Both the position numbers and the translations under genes were made by a program. A stretch of 64,000 nt of DNA from Apiotrichum sp. Y4204 (lineage: Eukaryota; Basidiomycota; Tremellomycetes; Trichosporonales; Trichosporonaceae): NCBI GenBank assembly GCA_025531455.1, contig JAMYHL010000044.1, positions 124,001-188,000 of the forward strand, read 5' to 3'. Shown here piece after piece: positions 44,559 to 54,113 of the stretch. Each line of letters begins with the position of its first letter. The stretch's first letter is position 1. The notes beneath the pieces are model-generated. The model worked only from the letters and a program-made list of their open reading frames with translations, made no database searches and was not told the origin of the DNA.

Positions 44559-45484
44559 CTAGTCGTCGTCATCGCTCTCGAGCGCAAACACCCGCCGGCC
44601 TTCGCCCGACGAGCGGCTACCCTCGCTCGTGGACGTGGGCGTGTGCCGCGCGCTCCGCCGCGTGTACTTTGCCGGCGCGGTCGGCGGGAACGTGGCGGAT
44701 CCTGCGCCGAGGGGGTCTGACTTGGCCGGGCCCTGTTCCGCCGGGGTGGCGGGGGACGGGGTACGCGTAGAGCCGGTCGGCGCTGGCGCCGGAATCGCCG
44801 CAGCCGCAGCTGTGGCGGTGGCAGTGTGGTGGCTTACGGGGTTGAGTTCGGCAAGGAGGCCAGTAGGGTCCGTCTCTTCCGTCAGGTCCGTCGGGCTCGT
44901 GATGTTGTGGTGGCTCGCGGGGTTGAGGCCAGTGGAGGGGAACCGCTCGCCACTCGCGCTCCGGTTGTGGTGGAGGTTGCGCGCGAGAGCGGCCGCCTCG
45001 TCGGATACGCGCTGTGGGAGGAAGGGGACGTCGGCCTCGAGATGGGCCGGAAGCGAGTCGGACGACGCGTTGTTCGTCAGGAAGGACTCGTGCGAGGGCT
45101 GAGGTCAGTACGTTAGTGTGGTTGGGAGGGGACGTACGCCCGAGTCGCTGGGCAGATGGACGGGGCCGAGGTCGTTGAGTCTGCGGTCAGTGGTGCTCCC
45201 AGCTGATGGCCCTCCATAAAATCAGCTTCGAGCCTCCTTCGCAGCTCTCGCGGTGGACAGTCTCTGGTGAGGACGTTGGTACTCCAGCCCGTATCCCGTC
45301 ACCGCCTGAACCCCACACACACATGCACACAGCACAACACTCACGAAAACGTCCCGCCACTCCGCCACCGCTGGCGGTAGACCAAATACGCGACCGCGCC
45401 AACGATCAGGAGCACGAGGAGGACGACGTACTCGCTGGGCGTGGGCGGTCCGTCGTCGTGGTCCTGTCGGGGGACGAGGGGCAT
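44559..45484 (-). CDS. Small single-pass membrane protein (three exons, 240 aa), unknown function
   Basis: Found only by splicing: no exon is a long ATG-started ORF. Minus strand, exons 45484-45345, 45180-45138 and 45098-44559; introns 164 and 39 nt (GTGAGT and GTACGT donors, GCAG and TCAG acceptors), 723 nt in frame. Residues 1-18 are short, acidic and Pro-rich. Residues 19-37 are a strongly hydrophobic helix (EYVVLLVLLIVGAVAYLVY) followed by RQRWR, so it is probably type III with a cytosolic tail. The tail is Ser/Thr/Pro/Ala-rich with two copies of a TGLxxxLNPxSHHN/T-like motif (LNPASHHNITS and LNPVSHHTAT) and ends ALESDDDD. No family recognised. C-ending codon bias through exon 3 and clean phases support it. 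Confidence 0.68.
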
Positions 45485-45971
45485 TGTGGGGAGTGCAAGC
45501 GGAGGCGGTCGGGTTCTTGGTCCAAGTTGCAGTGCTGATTGCTGGTCTGCTGTATCTGATCCCGGAGGTATGGTGATCGTGGTGAGTTGTGTGTTGTAGA
45601 TGTCCTAGTTGTCAAGTGCTATGATCCACAGATGTGAAGTGGCGGCATGCATGAAGCACACAGCAACGGATGAGCCCTCCAGTGGCCAGTGATCCAGTGA
45701 TCCAGTGAGAGTGGCTTGGCCAGAGCTCGCAGCCTTCGAGTTGAGCTTGGGGATGACGACACGAACCTGAAACGTGGGAAGTGAGGCGGAACCAAACAGG
45801 ACAGGTTATAAGTGGTCAAGTGGCCCAAGTCGCTTGGTGGCAGCGAACTCCGTATCAAAGCATCAAAGCTTCGGATCTGGTACAAAATCCTCGTTCTGGC
45901 CAGCTAAATGTACGCCATGCATGACACGTTATGCTTCCTCTTTGCTGTCTGTCCTCCGTCCACTAGATTCT
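45485..45971. other. Intergenic, no gene seen
   Basis: Promoter of the small membrane protein and 3' region of the OTU gene, both on the minus strand. A short direct repeat (GATCCAGTGATCCAGTGA) lies near 45690. Confidence 0.5.
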
Positions 45972-47245
45972 CTACGCGGCGGGGCGGAGCGAGTTGTAGT
46001 GCTGCGGGTCAGTTGATTTGTCAATATAACAACTCACCTCGCCCAAGCCGTACATCCTGCGGTGGTACGAGATGCGCACGATGCGGTCGCCTGCCGCCGC
46101 GCTGTCCTTGGGGGTCATGGCACCGCCAAATGCGTCGGCCTCACCCCCGTGCGAGACGACCGTCGGTGGCCCACGCTGAATCACGTGGATCGGGATCCCA
46201 AAGGCCCGACAGAGCGCCTGGATCTGTAGAGTCAGTGAAATGCCGAGACACAGAACCGGAGCGGCGTCTTAAGGTGCCCACAGCGGAGCAGACGCTGCCT
46301 ACCGCTGGCTCCTATCACTCACCTCCGGCTCGCCGCCCCACTCGGCAGTGCTCTCGACGCGGTGGCAGTACTCCTCAAACTGGGCGGGAGTCATGATGCC
46401 GTCGTCAGTGGCGCCCGGCATGTCCTCTCCATCCACGCTCGCGAGGAAGGGGAGGAAGTCGTCGCGATGGTCGCGCATAAACTGCGCAGCGACGCGGCGC
46501 GTGTGGTATGGGTTGTTTGACTGATGTCAGCGGTGTCGTCACGCACATGGAACCGGTCAGCTATACTGTTGCGGGCCAGCTGACTGCGATCCACTTCAGG
46601 CACGGGCGCCTCTTTTACGCCTTGCCTCGTTCTTCTCCATCCCACTCACCTGATCAGGCGGGAGCAGGCCCATGATGCCCAGCTGGTCCGCAACGGCCGA
46701 GAACATGCAGTGCCCGTCGGGCTGGATCTCAAAGATCTCGCGGCCGAGCACGCCGCACGCGTCCGAGATAACCGCAATCTCCTCCTGCCGCTCGCGCTCG
46801 AGCGTCTCATTCCATGCCGGGTCGCTTGGCGGCGCCGAGTCGAGCACAGCCTGCTGTTTGCGCGCCTGGCATTAGGTCAATCCAAGAAACGTAGATGAAG
46901 TGGAGATTGCGTCATTTGCAGAGAAGCCGGAAGACTCACCTGGCGCTCCGCAAAGCGCTGTCTGCTGCTCTTCTTCTTCCCTTGTCCGACCTGCGGCGCA
47001 TCAGACGCCGATGCGGACGCCGACGTCGTTCCCGGCGTATCCGGCGATCCCGAAACAGCGCTCGTGGCCTCCGTGTTGGTGCTCGTCGACGTGCCCGTCT
47101 CGGTCGTCTCGGTAGTCTCGGCCCCGTCTTCGTCGTCAAATGTGATGTAGTCGAGCGCGGAGCCCTCGGACGGCGGGGGCGGGAGCTCGGCCTGTTGTTG
47201 GGAGCGAAGGAGCTTTTTCAGCGCGCGTCGTTTTCCGCCTGGCAT
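45972..47245 (-). CDS. OTU2: OTU-family deubiquitinase, OTUD6/Otu2 type (five exons, 311 aa)
   Basis: Cysteine protease that removes ubiquitin; OTUD6-type proteins act at ribosomes during translation. Minus strand, exons 47245-46940, 46865-46650, 46520-46323, 46223-46038 and 46001-45972; all junctions fall in phase 0. The N-terminal 100 residues are a basic start (PGGKRRALKKLLRSQQQAE) with a Thr/Ser/Glu linker and a KKKSSRQRFAERQ helix, as in the OTUD6 family. The OTU domain has the catalytic centre PDGHCMF (Asp152, Cys155), the NNPYHTRRVAAQFM helix, EYCHRV...AEWGGEPE, and the catalytic histidine in HYNSL (His303) on a 30-nt last exon. The catalytic set is complete. It is divergent from the BCH-RhoGAP gene. 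Confidence 0.93.
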
Positions 47246-48702
47246 CGTGGAGTAGAGATGAAGTAAGGGCGGGAGAAAGATGGAGGGAAAGGTGACGGTT
47301 GTTGTTGCGGGATTGGACCCCGGGTCTGATTCCTTGGCGATTTCTATCCGGATGCTGCTCGTGATGCGGGTCGATGCCGTTCACGATCTAGATTCTATGA
47401 GCGAGTTCTCAGGCTGGATGATGCGACTGATTGTGGAGATGTTTAGGATGGATAGGCCCGGTGGAGCCGGTCGATTGGTATCTATCAGAGGATCAGATCG
47501 AGTGGTGGTGGCACTTTTGCTCCGGAAATTCGGTTCTGAGTTCAGGCAGGCCCTTGCCACGTTTTTCGGCCCAGAAGGCGAGAGGATCGATCCACCTGGG
47601 GCGTTCTTTTGCGCCACCACTACCACCACAATTGCCATACGATCAGACAACAGACAACTTGCATTCAAAATGATCCAAATGATGCTGAGAGACCGCTTAG
47701 CTTGTGGCTTGGGTGGCCCAGATACAGCAGAGGCTGCTGAGCATAGAGGCGCAGAGAGCGCAGAGAGGAGGCAGCGACCGCGACTGCAGATTACATCCCC
47801 TCGGTCCACTCTGGGTGCTGCAGCACTGTGCGTCGCATGCACGCTGTTGTGCAGACATGCAAATCTTGCCGATCACGCACATCAGTGATCAACGCCTTGG
47901 AGTTCCACGTTCCACGCCAGCCGATCCTGCGATCATGCGATCTGGAGGATCTGTACGATCCGCAATCAGCGGATTATTATCCTGCCAAGAGTTTCTCCTT
48001 GATTCACTTGTCGCCTCTTAAGCCGGGATGTGCAGTACGCGCTTTATTTACGACCCACGGTCAATCAAATCCTCCCTCCCTCCAGCCGGACGTGCTCAGC
48101 CGCACCCGCCATCCATTGTGGACTGCCGTTGGAAGAACCTGCTATGCGTATGCTCGCCGCCTGCGACTGTGTGCTCTCCACAGAAGCTGGTCTTGATGTC
48201 TGTTTGTTCTAGATTTTGGCATTTTGAATTGGGCCTGTTTTGGCGGTTGTAAGATATAATCGATATGAAACAGAGCTAAAAGGATCCGCACCAGGGGCTA
48301 ATAGGGCATGGCAGGTCGCCACCGCAATTGCCGTTACCAGGTCATGAAAGCCACCTGGCGGGCGGTACAGGCTCCTTGCGTGCTTGCTTGCTTGCTTGCT
48401 GCTAGGTGCTCGGTGCCCCCTGCTCACTGTCAAGACACAACAGAGACCGACCACTCCATGTCAACATCGACACTACGTATACTACATTGTCCGACATTTG
48501 CCATCCCATCTCGTCACTTGACGTTTGATCTCCCAGACAAGGGCGACGACCTCTCCTCGCGCCTCTCGCGTTCATCTTCTTTCGGTTCCATTCCCCGCAC
48601 TCGACCCTTGACATCGCCGCTTCGAGTCGTTGTCAGCTCGCGAAACCCGTTCCTGCCCGCTCCCAACCGACCGTACCCACGTCCCGACAATTCCTCCATC
48701 CG
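47246..48702. other. Divergent promoter region, OTU2 / BCH-RhoGAP
   Basis: 1.45 kb without a supported gene. It contains a TGCT tetranucleotide repeat (five units) at 48381-48400 and a CT-rich leader before the 48703 ATG. Confidence 0.5.
48381..48400. repeat. TGCT tetranucleotide repeat
   Basis: Five tandem TGCT units in the divergent promoter region. Confidence 0.9.
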
Positions 48703-50857
48703 ATGTCGAGCCACCCAAGGCGACTGAGCGGAAGCAAGTCGCCGCCGCCGACGGACTCACGCGCGATGGCGACAGGCGACGACTCGAGCCGGAGCCACAA
48801 ACCGTTGCCGCCGCCGCCGGACTCGCCGCCGCCGTACGCGCTGAACAACCCGCACGGACGCCAGACACCTCCGCAGCCACCGTCGCCGCTCATCTCGACG
48901 CTCAACAGGTTGTCCTTGTCCACTTCCCGCCCCAACCTCCCGCCGCAGGAGGGCTATACAGCGCGCGCTTTCCGCTCAGTGTCCAACTCGCTGGCATCAC
49001 TCGGCGTTGGACGCGAACAACAGCAGGGCGCTGGAACCGGATCTGACGGAGACAACAGGTTCCGCACAGGAACCGGTGCCGCTGACAGCCCCCCGCAACG
49101 CCCTCAACGGCCGCCCCCGATCGGGCTCATGCGCCGCGCGTCTGCATCCCTCGATACCAGTGCGATCCTGTACCCGACACTCGAAAACCACCCTGCACCG
49201 CTCGCGCACCCTCTCCTTGTTCTTGATCTTGCAGCTCTCACAGCTGTGCCGACGGCGGTCTCAAACGAACAGCTCCTGGCCACACTCTTGAATCGCCTCG
49301 AACCATGGGTTGGCGAGGAGGGCGACGGCAGTGGCTATTGTCTCATAGTCCTTGCAGCTGAGGACCCCGATGGGCGCGACAAGACTCGCGCGCTGCCAGG
49401 CGTTGCCTGGTGGCTGTGGCACTGGCGTCGTATCCCTAGAAAGTATGGAACAAATCGAGGCAGCCCGCGCTGACTTTCTTCAGGTACAGGAAGAACCTTA
49501 AACGGCTGTACATTGTGCATCCCTCGACAATGACAAAGAGTGGGTTATTGGCAGGGATAAGAGCTAATACCGCAGCGGTTCTGCCAATCCTGCTCCCTGT
49601 TCTCTCGCCCAAGTCGTATGTCAAGCTCCACACTGTCCCGAGTCTCGTCGGCCTCGCACGAAAGGGCGTATCGCTCGCTGGCGTCGATGTGCCACTGGTG
49701 ACACTTAATGAAGAGGCGCGTGTACTGCACGACAACCCCAATGCGGCCAGCGGGCAAGGCGCGATGAACATGGCCGCCCAGGGCCAGCCGCAATCGTGGT
49801 GGGGGTCTGTTACCTCCCTGCTGCCCTGGGGCTATGGCACGGACGGTCAGCACGGACTTGCAAAGACGGGCTCGCGAACTGGCGACTCGACCGGCGAGAT
49901 TGGGTTTAGCACTTCTGATATCGACCTCATTGTCGATGCCAACGAAGGCCACATCCCCCGCGCGTTCCGTGATCTCAGCATCGCGATAATCAGATACTGT
50001 ACCAACCAGGAAGGTATCTTCCGTCGCAGCCCCTACGTAAGTATCGCAAAGTCTCGCCCTCAACCGCGACTGACAGCAACTCAAGACAGGTCTCGGAGTA
50101 CCAATCCGCGCCTTCTTTGACTTGCCCATATCGCATCAGCCGCGCGTGCATTGGGCGGCTGTTGCCAAAGTCGACCCTCTTCTTCCTCCGAGCCTGTATC
50201 AGCGCCTCCTAGGTAGCCTCAAAGCTCCCATCATCCCTCGTACGCTGTACCCGGCCATTCGGAGGACATACACCGTGTCAGAGTGAGTGCTATGCTCGCA
50301 CACAGCCGGCTTTGACGTCGTTCTCTAACAGCAGTATCCGCAAGAACATTATTGCACACCTGTCCCCGGCCCGTGCCGCCATCCTCGACCACACAATGCA
50401 CATGGCACACCACGTGCTGCGTCATGAAGACCGGACGCGCATGGGCGCCCTTGCCCTCGCAATCATGTTCGCGCCCGCCCTCATTGCAGGCGAGCCGCTC
50501 GAGGACGCAATGCTCTGCATGGAACCGGGCCGCAGCCTCCCGCCAGCGCTGGCGAACATGGCGAGCCTGAACGCCGCCATGGCTGATTCAGATGACGAGG
50601 GCGACGGCCAAGACGAGGGCCGCGGTGACCGCAAGGCGCAGGCAGCCAAGCCCGCCCAGCAGCCCAACACACTCGTCGGCGTGCTCATGACCTATATCTC
50701 CCAGTATCCGGGGGTGGGGGGCCTTCCGGGAGATGAGTGCGAGTGTGCGTTCGCGTCGTCGGGGTCGCACACCCCCGTGCCCTGGCCGCCGGTGAGCTCG
50801 CAGCGCGGCGCGTGGGATCTCGGCGGGGGACGGATCGCACCGCCCGTGGAGACTTGA
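48703..50857 (+). CDS. Sec14/BCH-RhoGAP protein, Ecm25/ARHGAP1-like (four exons, about 670 aa)
   Basis: Predicted Rho GTPase regulator with a lipid-binding module. Exons 48703-49442, 49484-50036, 50086-50282 and 50335-50857. Residues 1-150 are Pro/Ser-rich and disordered. Residues 165-320 have the CRAL-TRIO/BCH layout (PLLVLDLAALTAVPT, then YRKNLKRLYIVHPSTMTKSG and LPVLSPKSYVKLHTVPSL). The RhoGAP part follows, with the arginine finger in EGIFRRSP (Arg427), APIIPRTLYPAIRR and a helix RMGALALAIMFAPALI. The exon-3 acceptor must be AAG (50084-50085) because the nearby CAG would break the frame. The exon-4 acceptor is CAGCAG, allowing 670 or 671 aa. The segment between the finger and the PIIP motif is shorter and less conserved than in textbook RhoGAPs, so activity is not certain. 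Confidence 0.86.
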
Positions 50858-51614
50858 GGAGTGGTAAGAAGCGTTTGGCTGCGGGGGCATTGCGCCATAG
50901 CTAGGGAGTGAAGCAATGGAAGCTAGGGAAACGGATGAGCGTACCTTTTGTGGACCACAAACAATGGAGGTTGTTGTAGAACGTAGCGACTCAGTTTAGC
51001 CATAAGTATGCTGGTCTTTCTCCGTTCTGAAGTGCTCGGTGAGCAGGGGAGCGTCAAGAGTGAGCAGGCGCCGGCCCATAAATGTGTTGGTCCTTCTCCG
51101 TTCTGGAATGCTTGGTGAGCAGGGGAGAGTCAACAGTAGAAGTCGCGGATCGATTGCGCACTGAAAGTGTTTGCTTTTGCTCCTATGAGTGTCATGATAT
51201 GCCGTGACTGTTCACAAGAAGCTTTTCTGTTGCCGTTCGCTTTTGGTGGTGTGTGGAAATTGGCCTGCTTCCCATGCCAAACATAATAGGCCTTGCAGCG
51301 TAGTTAGTCCAGTTAGTTGTCACGCCGTCTAACTCTCCTGCCCGCCCACTGTCGCCCACTCAAACATCTCAGCCGTCACCGGGCCTTACCCATCTTGGCT
51401 CAATTTGCGGAAATTTCAATATTGCATCGAGAGCTCGAGTGCTCGAATGCTCGAGTGTTCTAACTGGGTATGTCGCGCACGCCAGGGTGCCGTCGCCGGG
51501 GACGTGACAAGGAAGAAGGGGGAAGAGGGTGAGTTTTGCAAGCTCCTGATGAGAAGTGAGGGGTTTTTACCGCCTCACGCTACAGTCGAGGTGCCGCTAT
51601 AGGCTAGTGGCCGC
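50858..51614. other. Convergent 3' region, BCH-RhoGAP / VMA3
   Basis: No gene seen. It holds an imperfect 60-bp direct duplication (51001-51136). Confidence 0.5.
51001..51136. repeat. Imperfect 60-bp direct duplication
   Basis: 51001-51060 and 51077-51136 are two copies of one 60-bp sequence (shared core GGTGAGCAGGGGAG) with a 16-bp spacer. They differ at roughly nine or ten sites, most of them transitions. Confidence 0.85.
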
Positions 51615-52377
51615 TTAGTAGAGACTCTTGGGCGCACGGCACTCGTAGCCGTCGACACCGCTCTTGGTGTTGAGGATAAGGGCGACGATGAGGCCGTAAA
51701 GACCGAGAACTTCGGCGAAAATGAGGATAAGGATCATGCCGACGTAGAGACGGGGCTGCTGTGCGGTGCCGCGGACACCGGCGTCACCAACAATGCCAAT
51801 CGCGAATCCGGCAGCGAGACCGGCAAGACCGACGGAGAGGCCGGCGCCGAGCTGGATGAAACCAGTGTACAGCGGCATCGGCGACTTGAGGTCACCCGAC
51901 ACAAGCACCGACACGACGAGGCCGTAAATACCGATAATACCCGCCATGACGACCGGGATGGTGCACTTGATGAGCAGGTCGGGACGGAGAACACCCATCG
52001 CCGAGATTCCGACACCAGACTTGGCGGTACCGTAACTGCACAACGTTCGTTTCATTTGACCCGGGGAAGAAAGTGACCAGTTGACGACACGGCGTAAAGC
52101 AAGAAGATCACGCGTCAGTGTCCTTTCTCACAGTGCGTCCGTATCAAGCAGCGAGCGAGTAGGCTTGTGCTGGCCATGACTGTTCTCTGCAAATCGGTCC
52201 TCAATGCCGGGAAGCAGCCAATGACGACATCCCACATCACAGCACTGCATCTTCGCCGCCAGACTTTTCCAGATGTACTCACGCGGCACCGATGCAGGTG
52301 AAGACGATGGCGGCCGTGCAGCCCATGACGCCGAAGAAGGGCGCGTACGCGGGACAGAAGTCGGCGATCTCGGACAT
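51615..52377 (-). CDS. VMA3: V-ATPase proteolipid subunit c (VMA3)
   Basis: Forms the proton-carrying rotor ring of the vacuolar ATPase V0 sector. Minus strand, exons 52377-52283 and 52035-51615 with a 247-nt intron, 171 aa. Four hydrophobic helices are evident: [37 protein letters not shown], a Gly-rich third ([20 protein letters not shown]) and [20 protein letters not shown]. The essential proton-binding acid is Glu140 in FAEVLGLYG. The [10 protein letters not shown] and [10 protein letters not shown] loops are the c-subunit signatures. The C-terminal tail is about ten residues longer than the yeast protein. VMA11 is the alternative, but the start and the helix-1 sequence fit VMA3 better. 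Confidence 0.94.
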
Positions 52378-53063
52378 GGTGGGCAGAAGTCTGTCGTCTG
52401 TTGTCAGCGCACGTGTACTTAGAGGAGGACACTTCGGAGAACAATGTAACAAGATGCACTGCGCTGCGTTGCCATGCAGAGCGCTTGCGATCGTGTTCCG
52501 GCGCACAAGACGTACCTAGGGTGTGGGTGTCGGGTAGATGGATAGAAAGAACACTGGAGGATGGCAGTGTTGTCTTGTGATGAAGATGGTGATGGTTGAG
52601 TGGTGGAGAGTGAGTGAGTGCGCGAGTGAGTGCCAGCCAGCCAGCCGGAGCCCAGGAGTGAGTTGGCAGGGGACGGTGACGACGATGGGCAACCAAGCCA
52701 GCCAGCCAGCCAGCCAGCCAGCAGCTGTGGGCCATTGCCACGCAGGGATGACGAGGGGCGCCCCAGGCTCTGGGGTGAGTCCCATTCCGTGTGCTTCAGC
52801 TTCCGCTCCCCTTCCCCCTTGTCGCGTCCCTCCACCCACCGTTACAACCGGTCGGTATTTGCGGAATTAAGAGCTCGTGGCGGTGGCACCCACTTACCAC
52901 AACGGAAGTTGTTGTCGGTGGCCAAGCGCCATGCGCCACCTACTGTACTCTCGGTGGAGGCAGTCCACCGACCACAAAAGTGCAACAACTCGGCAGTGAC
53001 GACAGCCGCAACCCGCTTCGCTGTTCCCCATAATATCCCACGACCCATTCGGCCCCACTTTCG
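52378..53063. other. Divergent promoter region, VMA3 / ZNF511-like
   Basis: About 690 nt. It contains an AGCC repeat at 52696-52719 and a shorter one near 52631-52642. No gene seen; a 5' untranslated intron for VMA3 is possible. Confidence 0.5.
52696..52719. repeat. AGCC tetranucleotide repeat
   Basis: Six tandem AGCC units, about 320 bp upstream of the VMA3 start codon. Confidence 0.9.
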
Positions 53064-54113
53064 ATGGCTGACCAGTATCGGCGGGGCAAGCGGGCGCGCT
53101 CGAGCTCGCCCGAGGTGGACTCGGACTCGGAAGTGGACGCGGACGTCGACCTCGGCTCGCCACTCAGTTCTCCCGCCTTGCCACCAGTTAAATTGCCGCG
53201 CGCGCCGTCCCCGCCGCGCGAGTTCCTTTGCACTCTCCCGCCCTCGTGCTCGCAGCCGCTAACAGCGCAAAAGTTTGCGTCGGCCGCCGAGCTCGACGCG
53301 CACCAGGCCGCGTTCCACCGCTGGGTGTGCCGCGTGCCCGTTCGCGACAAGCCGGGGCGCGTGGGCGAGGGCGCCGATGTCCCCATCGCGGGCATGCCAA
53401 ATATGCTGCCGGAACACTTTGCGGGGCGGAATCCCGGCGGACGGGGGAAGAGCACAAAGTGGAGAGAGTGTGGAAAAGTGTTTCCCGATGGGCGGCTGCT
53501 CGAGCTTGTAGGTGTGGTCCTTGTTGTTGCTTCTGACGGCAGCATGAGGCTGAGACGCACGATCCAGCTGCGCGGGACAAGATTGACGCCGGGGAGAAGA
53601 TTGTGGGTAATTTGTGTGATGTTGGTTGCGGTCGTGCTCATTCCAGTTTGCCTGCTTTCTCCCGCCTGAACAATGCTCCCAGACCTTCTACACGCCGAAG
53701 AAGCGGAGGTGGCACCTGATCAATGACCACTGTGAGTTGCGCTGACAGGTTTTGAAGGCAGCGCACCTCTGACAACAGGTTATCCGAAAGAATACTTCTT
53801 TGCAATCACCAATCACGGAGTATGTGCCCATGGCAGCATCATCACTGACACCCAGCTCAACCAGCTCACACGCACAGACGGGCTCGCAGCCAGTCTCATA
53901 CGTCCGCGACGAGACTTTCCAGCAGAAGGACCGTCGCCGCGTGAGAAGGAGAAGCCCGCTGCGGCCCCCACGCATCCTGCCGATAACGACGGAGACGTCG
54001 ACATGGACGCGCTCGCCGCGCGCATGGCCTCTCTTGACAGCAGCCTCAGCTTTGTGCCGCGCACTGTTGCGCGGCGCGCAAGACAACAGCGGACAAGCCG
54101 GATGGAGTTCTGA
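53064..54113 (+). CDS. ZNF511-like C2H2 zinc-finger protein (five exons, 295 aa)
   Basis: Eukaryote-wide family of small C2H2 proteins of unclear role, probably nuclear. Exons 53064-53507, 53543-53602, 53647-53731, 53779-53819 and 53856-54113; introns 35, 44, 47 and 36 nt. The finger region begins FLCTLPPSCSQPLTAQKFAS and ELDAHQAAFH, continues with ECGKVFPDGRLLEL joined to HEAETHD, then FACFLPPEQCSQTF...KKRRWHLINDH and YPKEYFFAITNHG, the family's typical tail, and LIRPRRDF. The end is a disordered region with DMDALAARMASLDSSL and a basic C-terminus. A 40-residue Gly/Arg-rich insert sits between the first finger and ECGKVFP; it may hide an extra in-frame intron. The last intron (36 nt, branch CTGAC) is stop-free, so the choice rests on the family-like join. 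Confidence 0.78.
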
